From Rhizobium sp. NFR07 (lineage in GTDB: Bacteria > Pseudomonadota > Alphaproteobacteria > Rhizobiales > Rhizobiaceae): a stretch of DNA of 64,000 nucleotides. Below, piece by piece: positions 50,859 through 58,619 of this stretch; within the stretch, counting starts at the first letter, position 1, and each line of letters opens with the position of its first letter. The notes under the pieces are model-generated. The model searched no databases. It was not told the origin of the DNA and saw only the letters and a list, made by a program, of their open reading frames with translations. Where the stretch lies: positions 1-64,000 of the forward strand of contig NZ_FOKM01000004.1 in NCBI RefSeq assembly GCF_900111905.1. Reading direction: 5' to 3'. A program made the position numbers and the translations under genes.

Positions 50859-52379
50859 TCATTCCGCCGCCTTGAGCGTGGCCTGCGTGTTGAACCAGCG
50901 GGAAATGGCACTGTCTCCGGCCGTCCGGGTGGTCTCGCCCATGACGCGATCCGACAGGCCGGCGGCATGCTTGACGAAGTCCATCGGGCCTTCCCAGTCG
51001 AAATTGCGATAGACGGCCGCCAGATGGGCAAACGGCGGCGATTGCGCGAAAAGCTGGAACGTCAGCCGATGGCCGGCATAGTCTGAATTCAGCATGTCGC
51101 GTGCAAAGGCGAGCAGCTTGCGGCGGTCATCCGCCATCCAGTCTTCGTTGACGGTGTAGAATTTCTGAAGCCACGGCCCGGTTTCCGGCGCGTCGAAGGC
51201 CGCCTTGTCCGGGGTGACGCAGATCTGCCCGCCGCAGAGTTCGCGGGCGATGTGCATCATGTGGTGGAGCTGCGATGAGGCAAGCACGCGTCCGGCATAG
51301 AGAAGCGACTGGTTGGGCATGATCAGGCCGCCCGGCGAGCGCTCGGCAAGGGTGATCGCGGCGGTCAGATGGGCATTAATGCCTTCGCGATAGCAGGCGA
51401 GTTCGGCGAGCTTTTCCTGAACGGCCTGGAGCTTGTCGAGGCCGGTCTGGCGTACGTTGAAGAGGGCCGCGCCGATCATCATGTCGGCGAATTTTAGGTT
51501 CCGCTGGGTGAAGGCAAAGGCCGAATAGCGATGTAGCGTCGCGCGCATGAACATCGCCGCCCGCGTGTGGCGATAGAAGAGAACATTCTCCCAGGGCACC
51601 AGCACATCGTCGAAGACGACCAGCGTATCGACCTCGTCGAAGCGGTTGGAGAGCGGGTAATCTTCCGCCGGCGCCCGGCCGGCAAAGCCGGTGCGGCAGA
51701 TGAATTTCAGGCCGGGCGTGTCGAGATCGCAGATGAAGCCGACGGCGTAGTCGGAATAGGCCTCATCGCCCCAGTTGGCGATGGTCGGCTTGGTGAAGGC
51801 CTGGTTGGCGTAAGCCGCGGCGGTTTCGTATTTCGCCCCGCGCACGACGATGCCCTGGTCCGTCTCCTTCACGACATGCAGCAGCATGTCCGGATCCTGC
51901 TCCTGCGGTGGTCGGGAGCGGTCACCCTTGGGATCGGTATTGGCCGAGACATGAAATGGATCTGAATGCAGGACCCTGCCGATATGGGTGCGGATGTTTT
52001 CCGAAAACTGCGGATCGACCTCGTTCAGCACGTCCTGGCCGTCGAAGAGTGACCACATCTCGCCGACGGTCTCGTCGCCGACGCGGGTGACGATGCCGCC
52101 GGCATCTTCCAGCACGGTATCGGTCGCGCGACGCTTGTCCCACCAGTCGGACTGGGTATGCGGCAGCCGGTTGTTGATGCCGTGCCACTCGCCATCCTGC
52201 TGATAGGCCATGATGTGGCGCGTGGCAGGATCATGCTGCATGTCGTAGATGCGGGCGCGGATATCGACCAGCGGCTTGAACATCGGGTGGATCGTGATGT
52301 CCTTGACGCGCCCGCCGTTAACATGGATCTCGCGCGTGCCGCGGATCGAATCTCTGTATTCGCTGCCCGTTCTGATCAT
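50859..52379 (-). CDS. HpaB-family FADH2-dependent monooxygenase
   Basis: A 506-residue oxygenase of the 4-hydroxyphenylacetate 3-monooxygenase family, which hydroxylates phenols or related rings using reduced FAD. HpaB N-terminal helical domain (to about 140), beta middle domain (PFHVSANTDPKGDRSRPP, KYETAAAYANQAF) and C-terminal four-helix domain (RELCGGQICVTPDKAAF). The ATG used has GAGG eight bases ahead; an earlier in-frame ATG sits next to the aldolase stop without a usable ribosome site. Its reductase is the next gene. The true substrate is not known. Confidence 0.9.
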   Translation of the reverse strand: MIRTGSEYRDSIRGTREIHVNGGRVKDITIHPMFKPLVDIRARIYDMQHDPATRHIMAYQQDGEWHGINNRLPHTQSDWWDKRRATDTVLEDAGGIVTRVGDETVGEMWSLFDGQDVLNEVDPQFSENIRTHIGRVLHSDPFHVSANTDPKGDRSRPPQEQDPDMLLHVVKETDQGIVVRGAKYETAAAYANQAFTKPTIANWGDEAYSDYAVGFICDLDTPGLKFICRTGFAGRAPAEDYPLSNRFDEVDTLVVFDDVLVPWENVLFYRHTRAAMFMRATLHRYSAFAFTQRNLKFADMMIGAALFNVRQTGLDKLQAVQEKLAELACYREGINAHLTAAITLAERSPGGLIMPNQSLLYAGRVLASSQLHHMMHIARELCGGQICVTPDKAAFDAPETGPWLQKFYTVNEDWMADDRRKLLAFARDMLNSDYAGHRLTFQLFAQSPPFAHLAAVYRNFDWEGPMDFVKHAAGLSDRVMGETTRTAGDSAISRWFNTQATLKAAE

Positions 52380-52412
52380 CTGAAAGCCTCGGGACCGATC
52401 GCTATCCATTCC

Positions 52413-53144
52413 TCAATGCGCGTAGGACGGATCTTCCTTGTCGAGGATTCGCTTCATCTCTTCGAAATGGGCGATCGAGAAATCGGCGATGCCTTCCCAG
52501 TCCTGCGCTGTCTTTTCCGCCACGTCGTCGGACAGGACATTGAGCGGTTGGCCAGTGGCATAGGCATTGACCAGCACCTGGCAGGCCCGCTCCATCGTGT
52601 AGATGTCGTCGAAGGCCTCACCGATCGTGCCGGACGTGACCATGACGCCGTGATTGCCCATCATCAGGCGCGATTTGTTGCCGAGCAACCCGATCAGGCG
52701 TGCGCCTTCCGATTCCGTATCGGCCAGGCCGCCATAGGTGTCGTCGACAGCCACGCGGTTGAAATAACGCGCCGTGTTCTGGTCGATCGGCCTGATCGTC
52801 GGGTCCTTCAACGTCGCGATGGTGGTGGCGTAGATCGGGTGAAGATGGATTGCGACGCGGATGTGCGGGGCGAGCTTGTGAAGCTGTCCGTGGATAGCCC
52901 AGGCGGTGGAATCGACGTCCGGGCGGCTCTTTGCCTCCGTGTCGTCGGCATCGAGAAGAATAAGGTCGCTCGCCTTAATGGTAGAGAAATGCTTCCACTT
53001 CGGGTTCAGGAGGAACTTGCGGCCGTCCGCTGAAACGGCGGCGCTGAAATGATTGGCGACAGCCTCGTGCATGCCGAGCTTGGCAACGATGCGGAAGGTT
53101 GCTGCAAGGTCGATCCTGATCTGCTGTTCGTCGGTCATGGTCAT
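52413..53144 (-). CDS. Class II aldolase/adducin family protein
   Basis: A 243-residue protein of the fuculose-phosphate aldolase fold. Zinc ligands are the two His of HLHPIYATTIA and the His of GNHGVMVTSGT; NHFSAAV is the typical N-terminal motif. Members act as aldolases, epimerases or decarboxylases on hydroxyacids. It is the first gene of a leftward operon (aldolase, HpaB, HpaC, RidA, DUF1028), with AAGGGG ahead of the start and a LysR-type promoter upstream. A longer open frame is not used because it crosses that promoter. Confidence 0.9.
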   Translation of the reverse strand: MTMTDEQQIRIDLAATFRIVAKLGMHEAVANHFSAAVSADGRKFLLNPKWKHFSTIKASDLILLDADDTEAKSRPDVDSTAWAIHGQLHKLAPHIRVAIHLHPIYATTIATLKDPTIRPIDQNTARYFNRVAVDDTYGGLADTESEGARLIGLLGNKSRLMMGNHGVMVTSGTIGEAFDDIYTMERACQVLVNAYATGQPLNVLSDDVAEKTAQDWEGIADFSIAHFEEMKRILDKEDPSYAH

Positions 53145-53239
53145 TTCATTCCCCTTATCGACACTCCCGGCCCACCGTTGTCTTGGGCCGATACGCATTC
53201 CTTTTGGCTGAGATAAGGGGATGGGGCGTGCCGTTGTAA

Positions 53240-53277
53240 AATATGAAAATCCTGAGCGCTGGTTAGGCACAGGCTAA
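53240..53277 (-). promoter_or_regulatory. LysR-box promoter of the aldolase-hpaBC operon
   Basis: Dyad TTAG-N7-CTAA at 53263-53277, 17 nt from the -10 hexamer CATATT (minus strand, 53240-53245). The spacer and flanks are also similar to the site at 47,928, including TTTCATA. Confidence 0.65.
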
Positions 53278-53311
53278 GGCTGTGCACAGCCGACAGCGCA
53301 TTAGGGCCTGT

Positions 53312-53349
53312 TTAGGAACAGACTAAGCAGCGCTGATTGAAATCCTATT
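53312..53349 (+). promoter_or_regulatory. LysR-box promoter of the flavin monooxygenase gene
   Basis: Dyad TTAG-N7-CTAA at 53312-53326, 17 nt from a -10-like CCTATT (53344-53349) on the plus strand. The spacer shares CAGCGCT with the divergent site at 53,240. A further half-site TTAG lies at 53301. Confidence 0.6.
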
Positions 53350-53445
53350 TTTCGCAGGCAGCAGCCTCCAATAAACAAAATGACGGAAGCCACGCATTCT
53401 CACCGATGCCTGGCCCCCGATGCCTGCCGAAGAAAGAGACGCTGC

Positions 53446-54711
53446 ATGCCTATCGAGAAAATTCATACGCTGGTCGTCGGCGGCGGCCAGGCCGGGATCG
53501 CCATGAGCGAGCATCTTGGGCGACAGGGGATCGAGCATCTCGTGCTGGAGCGGCACCGGATCGCCGAGAAATGGCGGACCAGTCGCTGGGACTCGCTGGT
53601 GGCCAATGGCCCCGCCTGGCACGACCGTTTTCCGAACATGACATTCGACGATATCGACCCGTCCGCTTTCGCCGGAAAGGACAGGATCGTCCGTTATTTC
53701 GAGGACTATGCGAAGCAGATCAACGCCCCGATCCGCTGTGGCGTCGAGGTGTTTTCGGCAACACCGAAGGCCGACGGGCAAGGTTTCATCGTCGAGACCT
53801 CGGAGGGAACGATCGAGGCGCGGAACGTCGTCGCGGCAACGGGCGCATTCCAGAAGCCGATCATTCCGCCGGTCATTCCGGCCGATACGGGCATCACGCA
53901 GATCCATTCCAACGAATACCGCAACCCTGCACAGCTGCCGGAAGACGCTGTTCTGGTGATCGGCGCCGGATCGTCCGGCTCGCAGATCGCCGACGAGATC
54001 CTGCGGTCGGGGCGCTCCACCTATCTGGCTGTCGGCCCGCATGAAAAACCGCCGCTGCGCTATCGGGGCAAGGATTTCTGCTGGTGGCTCGGCGTGCTCG
54101 GCCACTGGAATATCGAGACGCCCGATCCGTCGACCGAGCATGTGACCATTGCCGTCAGCGGCGCGAACGGCCAGACGGTCGATTTTCGCGAGTTTGCCGA
54201 GCGCGGCATGAAGCTCGTCGGCAAGGCCGAGCGATACGAGAACGGTATCCTCTCTGTCGCGCCGGACCTGGCGCAGAACATCGCAGACGGCGAGGCGGCC
54301 TATATGGCGCTGCTCGACGAGGCGGATGCCTATGCGGTGAAGCATGGCCTTGAGCTGCCTGATGATCCGGATGCGCGCAGCATGCGGCCGTTGCCGGACT
54401 GCATCGCCAATCCGATCCTCCAGATAGATCTGGCTGCAGCCGGCGTCCGCTCGATCATCTGGGCAACGGGTTATGCGCTCGACTTCAGCTGGATCAAGGC
54501 GGGCGATTTCGACCACAAGGGGCGGCCGGTGCACGAAAAGGGGGTCGCCCGTGTACCCGGACTTTACGTCCTCGGTCTTCCCTGGCTGACACGCCGTGCC
54601 TCACCCTTCATCTGGGGTGTCTGGCATGATGCCGAATATCTGGCCGGCCGGATTGCTGAAAAGGGCTCGGCGGATGATCAGATCGATTGGCGGCGAAAGT
54701 ATAGTTGGTGA
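53446..54711 (+). CDS. Flavin-containing monooxygenase (FAD/NADPH)
   Basis: A 421-residue flavoprotein monooxygenase of the FMO/Trk-like class. FAD-binding GGGQAG at 12-17, then EKWRTSRWDSLVANGPAWHDRFP, the NADPH-binding GAGSSGSQIADEI near 170 and ATGYALDFSWI toward the end. Expected to oxidise a soft heteroatom (N or S) or insert oxygen next to a carbonyl. It is divergent from the aldolase operon and shares its LysR-type site, so it is probably part of the same pathway. It is followed by a strong hairpin. Confidence 0.92.
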   Translation: MPIEKIHTLVVGGGQAGIAMSEHLGRQGIEHLVLERHRIAEKWRTSRWDSLVANGPAWHDRFPNMTFDDIDPSAFAGKDRIVRYFEDYAKQINAPIRCGVEVFSATPKADGQGFIVETSEGTIEARNVVAATGAFQKPIIPPVIPADTGITQIHSNEYRNPAQLPEDAVLVIGAGSSGSQIADEILRSGRSTYLAVGPHEKPPLRYRGKDFCWWLGVLGHWNIETPDPSTEHVTIAVSGANGQTVDFREFAERGMKLVGKAERYENGILSVAPDLAQNIADGEAAYMALLDEADAYAVKHGLELPDDPDARSMRPLPDCIANPILQIDLAAAGVRSIIWATGYALDFSWIKAGDFDHKGRPVHEKGVARVPGLYVLGLPWLTRRASPFIWGVWHDAEYLAGRIAEKGSADDQIDWRRKYSW

Positions 54712-54713
54712 AA

Positions 54714-54737
54714 AGGCGGTGGGGTAACCCACCGCCT
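54714..54737. terminator. Hairpin after the flavin monooxygenase gene
   Basis: A 10-bp perfect stem (54714-54723 and 54728-54737) with a GTAA loop, two bases after the stop codon. T-runs are weak in the plus direction, with AAAA on the left side (a T-run for leftward transcripts). Likely terminator. Confidence 0.65.
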
Positions 54738-55009
54738 CGATCCGCGCGCAGGCGGGTTTTAACGGCTCGTCCCGCCTCAAGTCTTAACGCTTGCACCAAT
54801 GTGTACAGTGCCGGCGTTCATCCTTGGAATCGCTATCAATTCACTGTCGATTTCAATGCTACAGTTACCCCGGCACCGGTAATGGTTGCGCATCGGCCAC
54901 AGGTGTGGCCGCGAAACCGTCACAATTGCCTTTTTTCGCGTGCGCGCGGTTGTAGCAGGCGCTTCCACTGATACTTTCCGCACTATAGATTCTCATTAAA
55001 GGATACGTG

Positions 55010-56146
55010 ATGCGAAAGCTTGCGCCCTTCGTATTTATTGCTTTGCTCAGTGCCTGCGCCCGCCCTTCAGATGGTCCCTCCGCCGGAGCTTTTTACAACA
55101 CGGTCGACCCGAACACGAAGGAACGTGTTCCGGTCGTTCGTCTTGCCGACGCGCCGATGGCCCCCCCGGTTGCCCAGCCGCTTTCCTATGCGCCCACCGA
55201 TCAGGGCCTCAGCGTCATGCGTTCGGGCGGTTATGCCGACAACCGCCTGCGCCGCGGCGACGTGATCGAGGTGACGATCCTCGATACCGGCGAAGAGGGC
55301 ATGTTCTCCTCGACCCAGGCGAAGACACTCAATCTCGGCCGCTTCACCGTCGATTCCGCCGGTACGGTGACGATGCCCTTCATCGGCCGCCAGCGGGTTC
55401 TGGAATCCTCGCCCGAAGCGTTGCAGAGCCGCATCGTCAGCGGCCTCAAGGGCTCGGCGGTCAATCCGCAGGCCGTCGTGACCATCGTCGACAAGCCGAC
55501 CTCCGGCTTCGTGGTCAATGGTGACGTCCGTGCTGCCGGCCGCTTCCCGCTGACGGCGCGCCGCGAACGGGTGCTCGACGCGATCGCGCTTGCTGGTGGC
55601 GCTTCGTCCGCTCCGACTGCCGCGAACGTGACGCTGATCCGCGGCAACAAGCGCGCCAGCGCCCCGATCGAGCGGGTGATGAACGACAACAACCAGAACG
55701 TCTATCTGCTGCCCGACGACCAGATCTATGTCGGTAAGGATTCAACGACTTTCACCGCATTCGGCGCCTTCAAGAGTGTCGGCGAGTTCGAGTTCGAGCC
55801 CGGCAAGCTGACGCTCGCCCAGGCCTTCGGCCGCGCCGGCGGTCTGCTGGACGATCGCGCCAATGCAAGCCAGGTCTACCTGCTGCGCAATCAGACGGTC
55901 TACAAGCCTTATCCGACTGCTAGCGATGCCAAGACGCCTTCCACCTACAGCGTCTCCAACAAGCCGGCCGTCTACCGCATAGACATGAAGGACATCGCCA
56001 ATCTGGCGCTGATGCAGCGCTTCCAGATGGCGAAGGGCGACATGCTCTATGCCGCAAATGCCGGCATGGTCGATTTCGCCAAGCTCTTCACCATCTACCA
56101 GAAGAGCGCGCCGTCTGCCGCGGCACCGCTGCCCGGCTCGAACTGA
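55010..56146 (+). CDS. Wza/ExoF-like polysaccharide export lipoprotein
   Basis: A 378-residue outer-membrane polysaccharide export protein. A lipobox (LLSAC, Cys at about 16) marks it as a lipoprotein. The polysaccharide-export domain follows (RLRRGDVIEVTILDTGEEG, TVTMPFIGRQRV) and then SLBB repeats (GFVVNGDVRAAGRFPL, GEFEFEPGKLTLAQAFGRAGG). A GTG one codon earlier is possible, but the ATG with AAAGGA is preferred. No glycosyltransferase or Wzc-like partner is next to it; the gene stands alone, convergent with the T6SS operon. About 300 bp upstream of it hold only the hairpin at 54,714 and presumably its promoter. Confidence 0.92.
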   Translation: MRKLAPFVFIALLSACARPSDGPSAGAFYNTVDPNTKERVPVVRLADAPMAPPVAQPLSYAPTDQGLSVMRSGGYADNRLRRGDVIEVTILDTGEEGMFSSTQAKTLNLGRFTVDSAGTVTMPFIGRQRVLESSPEALQSRIVSGLKGSAVNPQAVVTIVDKPTSGFVVNGDVRAAGRFPLTARRERVLDAIALAGGASSAPTAANVTLIRGNKRASAPIERVMNDNNQNVYLLPDDQIYVGKDSTTFTAFGAFKSVGEFEFEPGKLTLAQAFGRAGGLLDDRANASQVYLLRNQTVYKPYPTASDAKTPSTYSVSNKPAVYRIDMKDIANLALMQRFQMAKGDMLYAANAGMVDFAKLFTIYQKSAPSAAAPLPGSN

Positions 56147-56167
56147 GCCGGACAGACTTCAAACCTT

Positions 56168-57082
56168 TCAGAGGCCGCCAAGCATCCGCAAGGCGGCCTT
56201 TGCATTTTCAGGCCTGTCTTCGGAAGCGGGTTGTGAGAGAAGGTCGGCGAGCCGGCGAAGGTCGGCATCGGCTGGATCGTCGGAGCCTTCGAGCAGAAGC
56301 GAGAGCACTTTCCCGGCAGCGTGAAGATCGGTGCGCGGATCGACCGGGCCGCCATCCTTCTGTTCCGGTGCCGCAAAATGCGCCTGGCCGGCAAAGCGGA
56401 TGTCCATGTCCTTGTGCCGATGCCCTGTCGGTAGCGCAATGCCGAAGTCGGCGATCTTCAGACTGTCCATAGTATCGTCAGCGAAGAGGATATTGGCAGG
56501 CGAGATATCGCAATGGACGATTGATCGAGCATGAATTGCCGAAAGCCCTTCCAGCAACGCTTTGGCTAAGGCTCGAATATCTTCGGGTGGGAGCGGGCCG
56601 TTCGACAGCCGGTCTGCCAGACTGGACCGGCACCATTCCATCACCAGCGCAGGCCTTCCATCCTCGAGCCGCAGGAGGATCTGCGTTGCCGCGACATGCG
56701 GATGGCGCAAAGACAGGCCGATCGTAGCTTCCTGTAGCAGCAGCTTGTGCGCCACCGGATCATCTGCGTGATCGGGGGACAGCGTTTTGATGGCGTGAAG
56801 TGCGCCGAGATCTCGGTGCCGGGCACGATGAACGCTGGTCGGTTCTCCGCGATGAACGAGAGCCTCAAGACTGAACGTGTTGCTGATGATCGAGACGCGA
56901 TTTTCGTTCAGGCGGTTTTCGCCGCGATCCAGGGCATCACGCACCTGATCGATAAGAATTCGCCGCTCATCGTTCGGCCGATCCGCTTCGCCATCCTTGG
57001 CCAGAGATCGCCAAAGGGTGGCGAAGCTATCGGCAATCGTCGCCATGCCGGCGGGCACGGCAGGCTTGGGCTCATCGGCCAT
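56168..57082 (-). CDS. ppkA: T6SS-associated Ser/Thr protein kinase PpkA
   Basis: A 304-residue Hanks-type kinase of the T6SS threonine phosphorylation pathway; in Agrobacterium PpkA phosphorylates TssL to activate secretion. The ATP Lys is Lys99 (HAIKTL), the helix C Glu Glu118, the catalytic loop VHCDISPAN (189-197; Cys in place of the usual Arg before Asp192) and DFG at 212-214. The Cys (non-RD kinase) is worth noting. No transmembrane helix is seen. The start overlaps the end of the upstream fusion gene by 11 bases. It is the last gene of the operon. Confidence 0.88.
   Translation of the reverse strand: MADEPKPAVPAGMATIADSFATLWRSLAKDGEADRPNDERRILIDQVRDALDRGENRLNENRVSIISNTFSLEALVHRGEPTSVHRARHRDLGALHAIKTLSPDHADDPVAHKLLLQEATIGLSLRHPHVAATQILLRLEDGRPALVMEWCRSSLADRLSNGPLPPEDIRALAKALLEGLSAIHARSIVHCDISPANILFADDTMDSLKIADFGIALPTGHRHKDMDIRFAGQAHFAAPEQKDGGPVDPRTDLHAAGKVLSLLLEGSDDPADADLRRLADLLSQPASEDRPENAKAALRMLGGL
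56172..56202 (+). terminator. Terminator of the export lipoprotein gene
   Basis: An 8-bp perfect stem (56172-56179 and 56192-56199) with a 12-nt loop followed by TTTGCATTTT. It lies inside the last codons of the convergent ppkA gene. Confidence 0.65.
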
Positions 57083-58607
57083 TATCGGTCTTGATATCGA
57101 TGACGACGGCGCTGACATTGTCGCGGCAATTGGCGATCAAGGCCTCCTGCACCAGTCTTTCCGCCGCCTCTTCGAGATCGAGAGACAGCAGCAACTCGGC
57201 AATGACCCGCTCCGAGATGGTCCGGGCCAGCGGATTGCTGCAGAGAAGAAAACGGTCGCCGTCCTGCAGGTTGTCGATCAGCACTTCCGGAGAAAGCTGT
57301 CCCTGAAGACCGATGGCGCGAGACAGGGAGCGGCGCAGGCCGATCGAGACATGGTCGCGGGTCACGCAGCGCATCATGCCGTCGCGCACCAGATAGGCAC
57401 GGGCGTCTCCGGCCCAGACGAGCGCGAAGCGGTCTTGGACGGCTGCGAGCGTGACGATGCTGGCGCAGGGCGGCGTTATGCCCTTGGATGCAGCCGCGGA
57501 TTGAAGCAGGCCGTGCGCGCGACCGAGCTTGCCCTTGATGTCCTGAACCAGCGTTTCGATGCTGTCTTGCAGGGTTGCATCCGACAGCAGGGCGATCGTC
57601 GCCCGGCTTGCTTCGACTGCATCGCTACCGTCGCCAAGACCGTCCGCGATGGCGAAGATGGCAGGTTCGGCTCTGACCAGTGTCGCGTCGGCATTGACGC
57701 TGAGGCGGGTGCCTGGATGGGTCGCGTGGCTGTCCGCGATGCGAAAACCCGGCGCCGGAGCGGCAGGGATGGGAGCCGCCGCGGCTGTCTCCGTCTGAGG
57801 GTTCAGCAGCAATGCGAGGTCCGCATGGGCCGCTGCCATCATCTCCTCGAGATCGAAGTCGATCGGTATCTCGGGTTCTTCGACCGCCTCGATCTCTATC
57901 GGTTGAGGCGGGATTGGCTGGGGCTGGATTGGCTGGGGCTGGATTGGTTGCGGGGCTACCGGCTCAGGTGCCGCCGGCGCAGCACCCGCCATGACGAGTT
58001 CGAGAAAATCGACGGGCTGCGGCACGCCATTACTGCGAAAGCCCTTGGTCTGACGGTCCTCCGGGTCGAAACGCCACCAGAAGGCGGCGGCCTTCGGCTT
58101 GCCCCTGCCGCGCTCGTCATCGAAGTCGAAATCGCCGGGCCTTAGGCTTCTCAGACGTTTGAGATTTGCGGTGAAGGCGTCGAGCTCGAAATCGCGCTGG
58201 GCGGATGTCTCGGCTAAGCCCTCAAGCGCGATGAACCAGGTATCGTCCAGGCAGAGTTTTCGGGAATCGCCTGCAAAGTCATGCAGCTGTGTCGCGACGA
58301 CGAGTGGAAAGCTGCGCCCGACACGATCCCTGCTCGGAACGATCACGCCGGCCATCGTCATCGGCCCCCAAAGACCGCGCTCAACGATGAAGCGCCACGC
58401 CGGCATGGCGCGGAAGTCCTTCTCCCAGCGCTCGCCGAAATGGTGCTGCGCTTTTGCAAGACCGGCCTGCAGCCAGGCGTCGAGTGCGTCCTGAACCGAC
58501 CGGCTGAAGCCGGTCGAGACGAAATCTCCGTGGGTCGGGAGCTTGCCGAAGAAGCCGATCCGATCCGCTTCGAGGGTCGCCTGGTCCAGGGCTTGGCGCT
58601 GGTTCAT
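57072..58607 (-). CDS. tagF-pppA: TagF-PppA fusion (T6SS repressor plus PP2C phosphatase)
   Basis: A 511-residue two-domain protein. Residues about 15-160 are TagF (GFFGKLPTHGDFVSTGFSR, RFIVERGLWGPMTMAGVIVPS). A proline-rich linker with QPIQP repeats (about 218-238) leads to a PP2C phosphatase domain (about 285-508) with AIADGLGDGSD, WAGDARAYLVRDG and NCRDNVSAVVID metal-site motifs. PppA reverses the phosphorylation by PpkA, while TagF represses the system post-translationally. Fusion of the two is known in Agrobacterium and relatives. It is between tssM and ppkA. Confidence 0.93.
   Translation of the reverse strand: MNQRQALDQATLEADRIGFFGKLPTHGDFVSTGFSRSVQDALDAWLQAGLAKAQHHFGERWEKDFRAMPAWRFIVERGLWGPMTMAGVIVPSRDRVGRSFPLVVATQLHDFAGDSRKLCLDDTWFIALEGLAETSAQRDFELDAFTANLKRLRSLRPGDFDFDDERGRGKPKAAAFWWRFDPEDRQTKGFRSNGVPQPVDFLELVMAGAAPAAPEPVAPQPIQPQPIQPQPIPPQPIEIEAVEEPEIPIDFDLEEMMAAAHADLALLLNPQTETAAAAPIPAAPAPGFRIADSHATHPGTRLSVNADATLVRAEPAIFAIADGLGDGSDAVEASRATIALLSDATLQDSIETLVQDIKGKLGRAHGLLQSAAASKGITPPCASIVTLAAVQDRFALVWAGDARAYLVRDGMMRCVTRDHVSIGLRRSLSRAIGLQGQLSPEVLIDNLQDGDRFLLCSNPLARTISERVIAELLLSLDLEEAAERLVQEALIANCRDNVSAVVIDIKTDNGR
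57894..57950. repeat. 15-bp tandem repeats coding the Q-P-I-Q-P linker
   Basis: Three 15-bp units plus a partial fourth, with few substitutions, encode QPIQP, QPIQP, QPIPP and QPI in the linker of the TagF-PppA fusion. Repeat number is likely to vary between strains. Confidence 0.75.
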
Positions 58608-58619
58608 CGCTCTTCGCCC

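Larger units (their letters stand above)
53145..53445. other. Divergent control region with two LysR-type sites
   Basis: A 301-bp gap between the leftward aldolase operon and the rightward flavin monooxygenase gene. It contains two TTAG-N7-CTAA dyads, one for each direction, and no gene. Confidence 0.7.

Noticed and set aside
57894-57950. 15-bp repeats as a CRISPR or regulatory repeat array
   Set aside because: They are in frame, code for a proline-rich linker and have no spacers.
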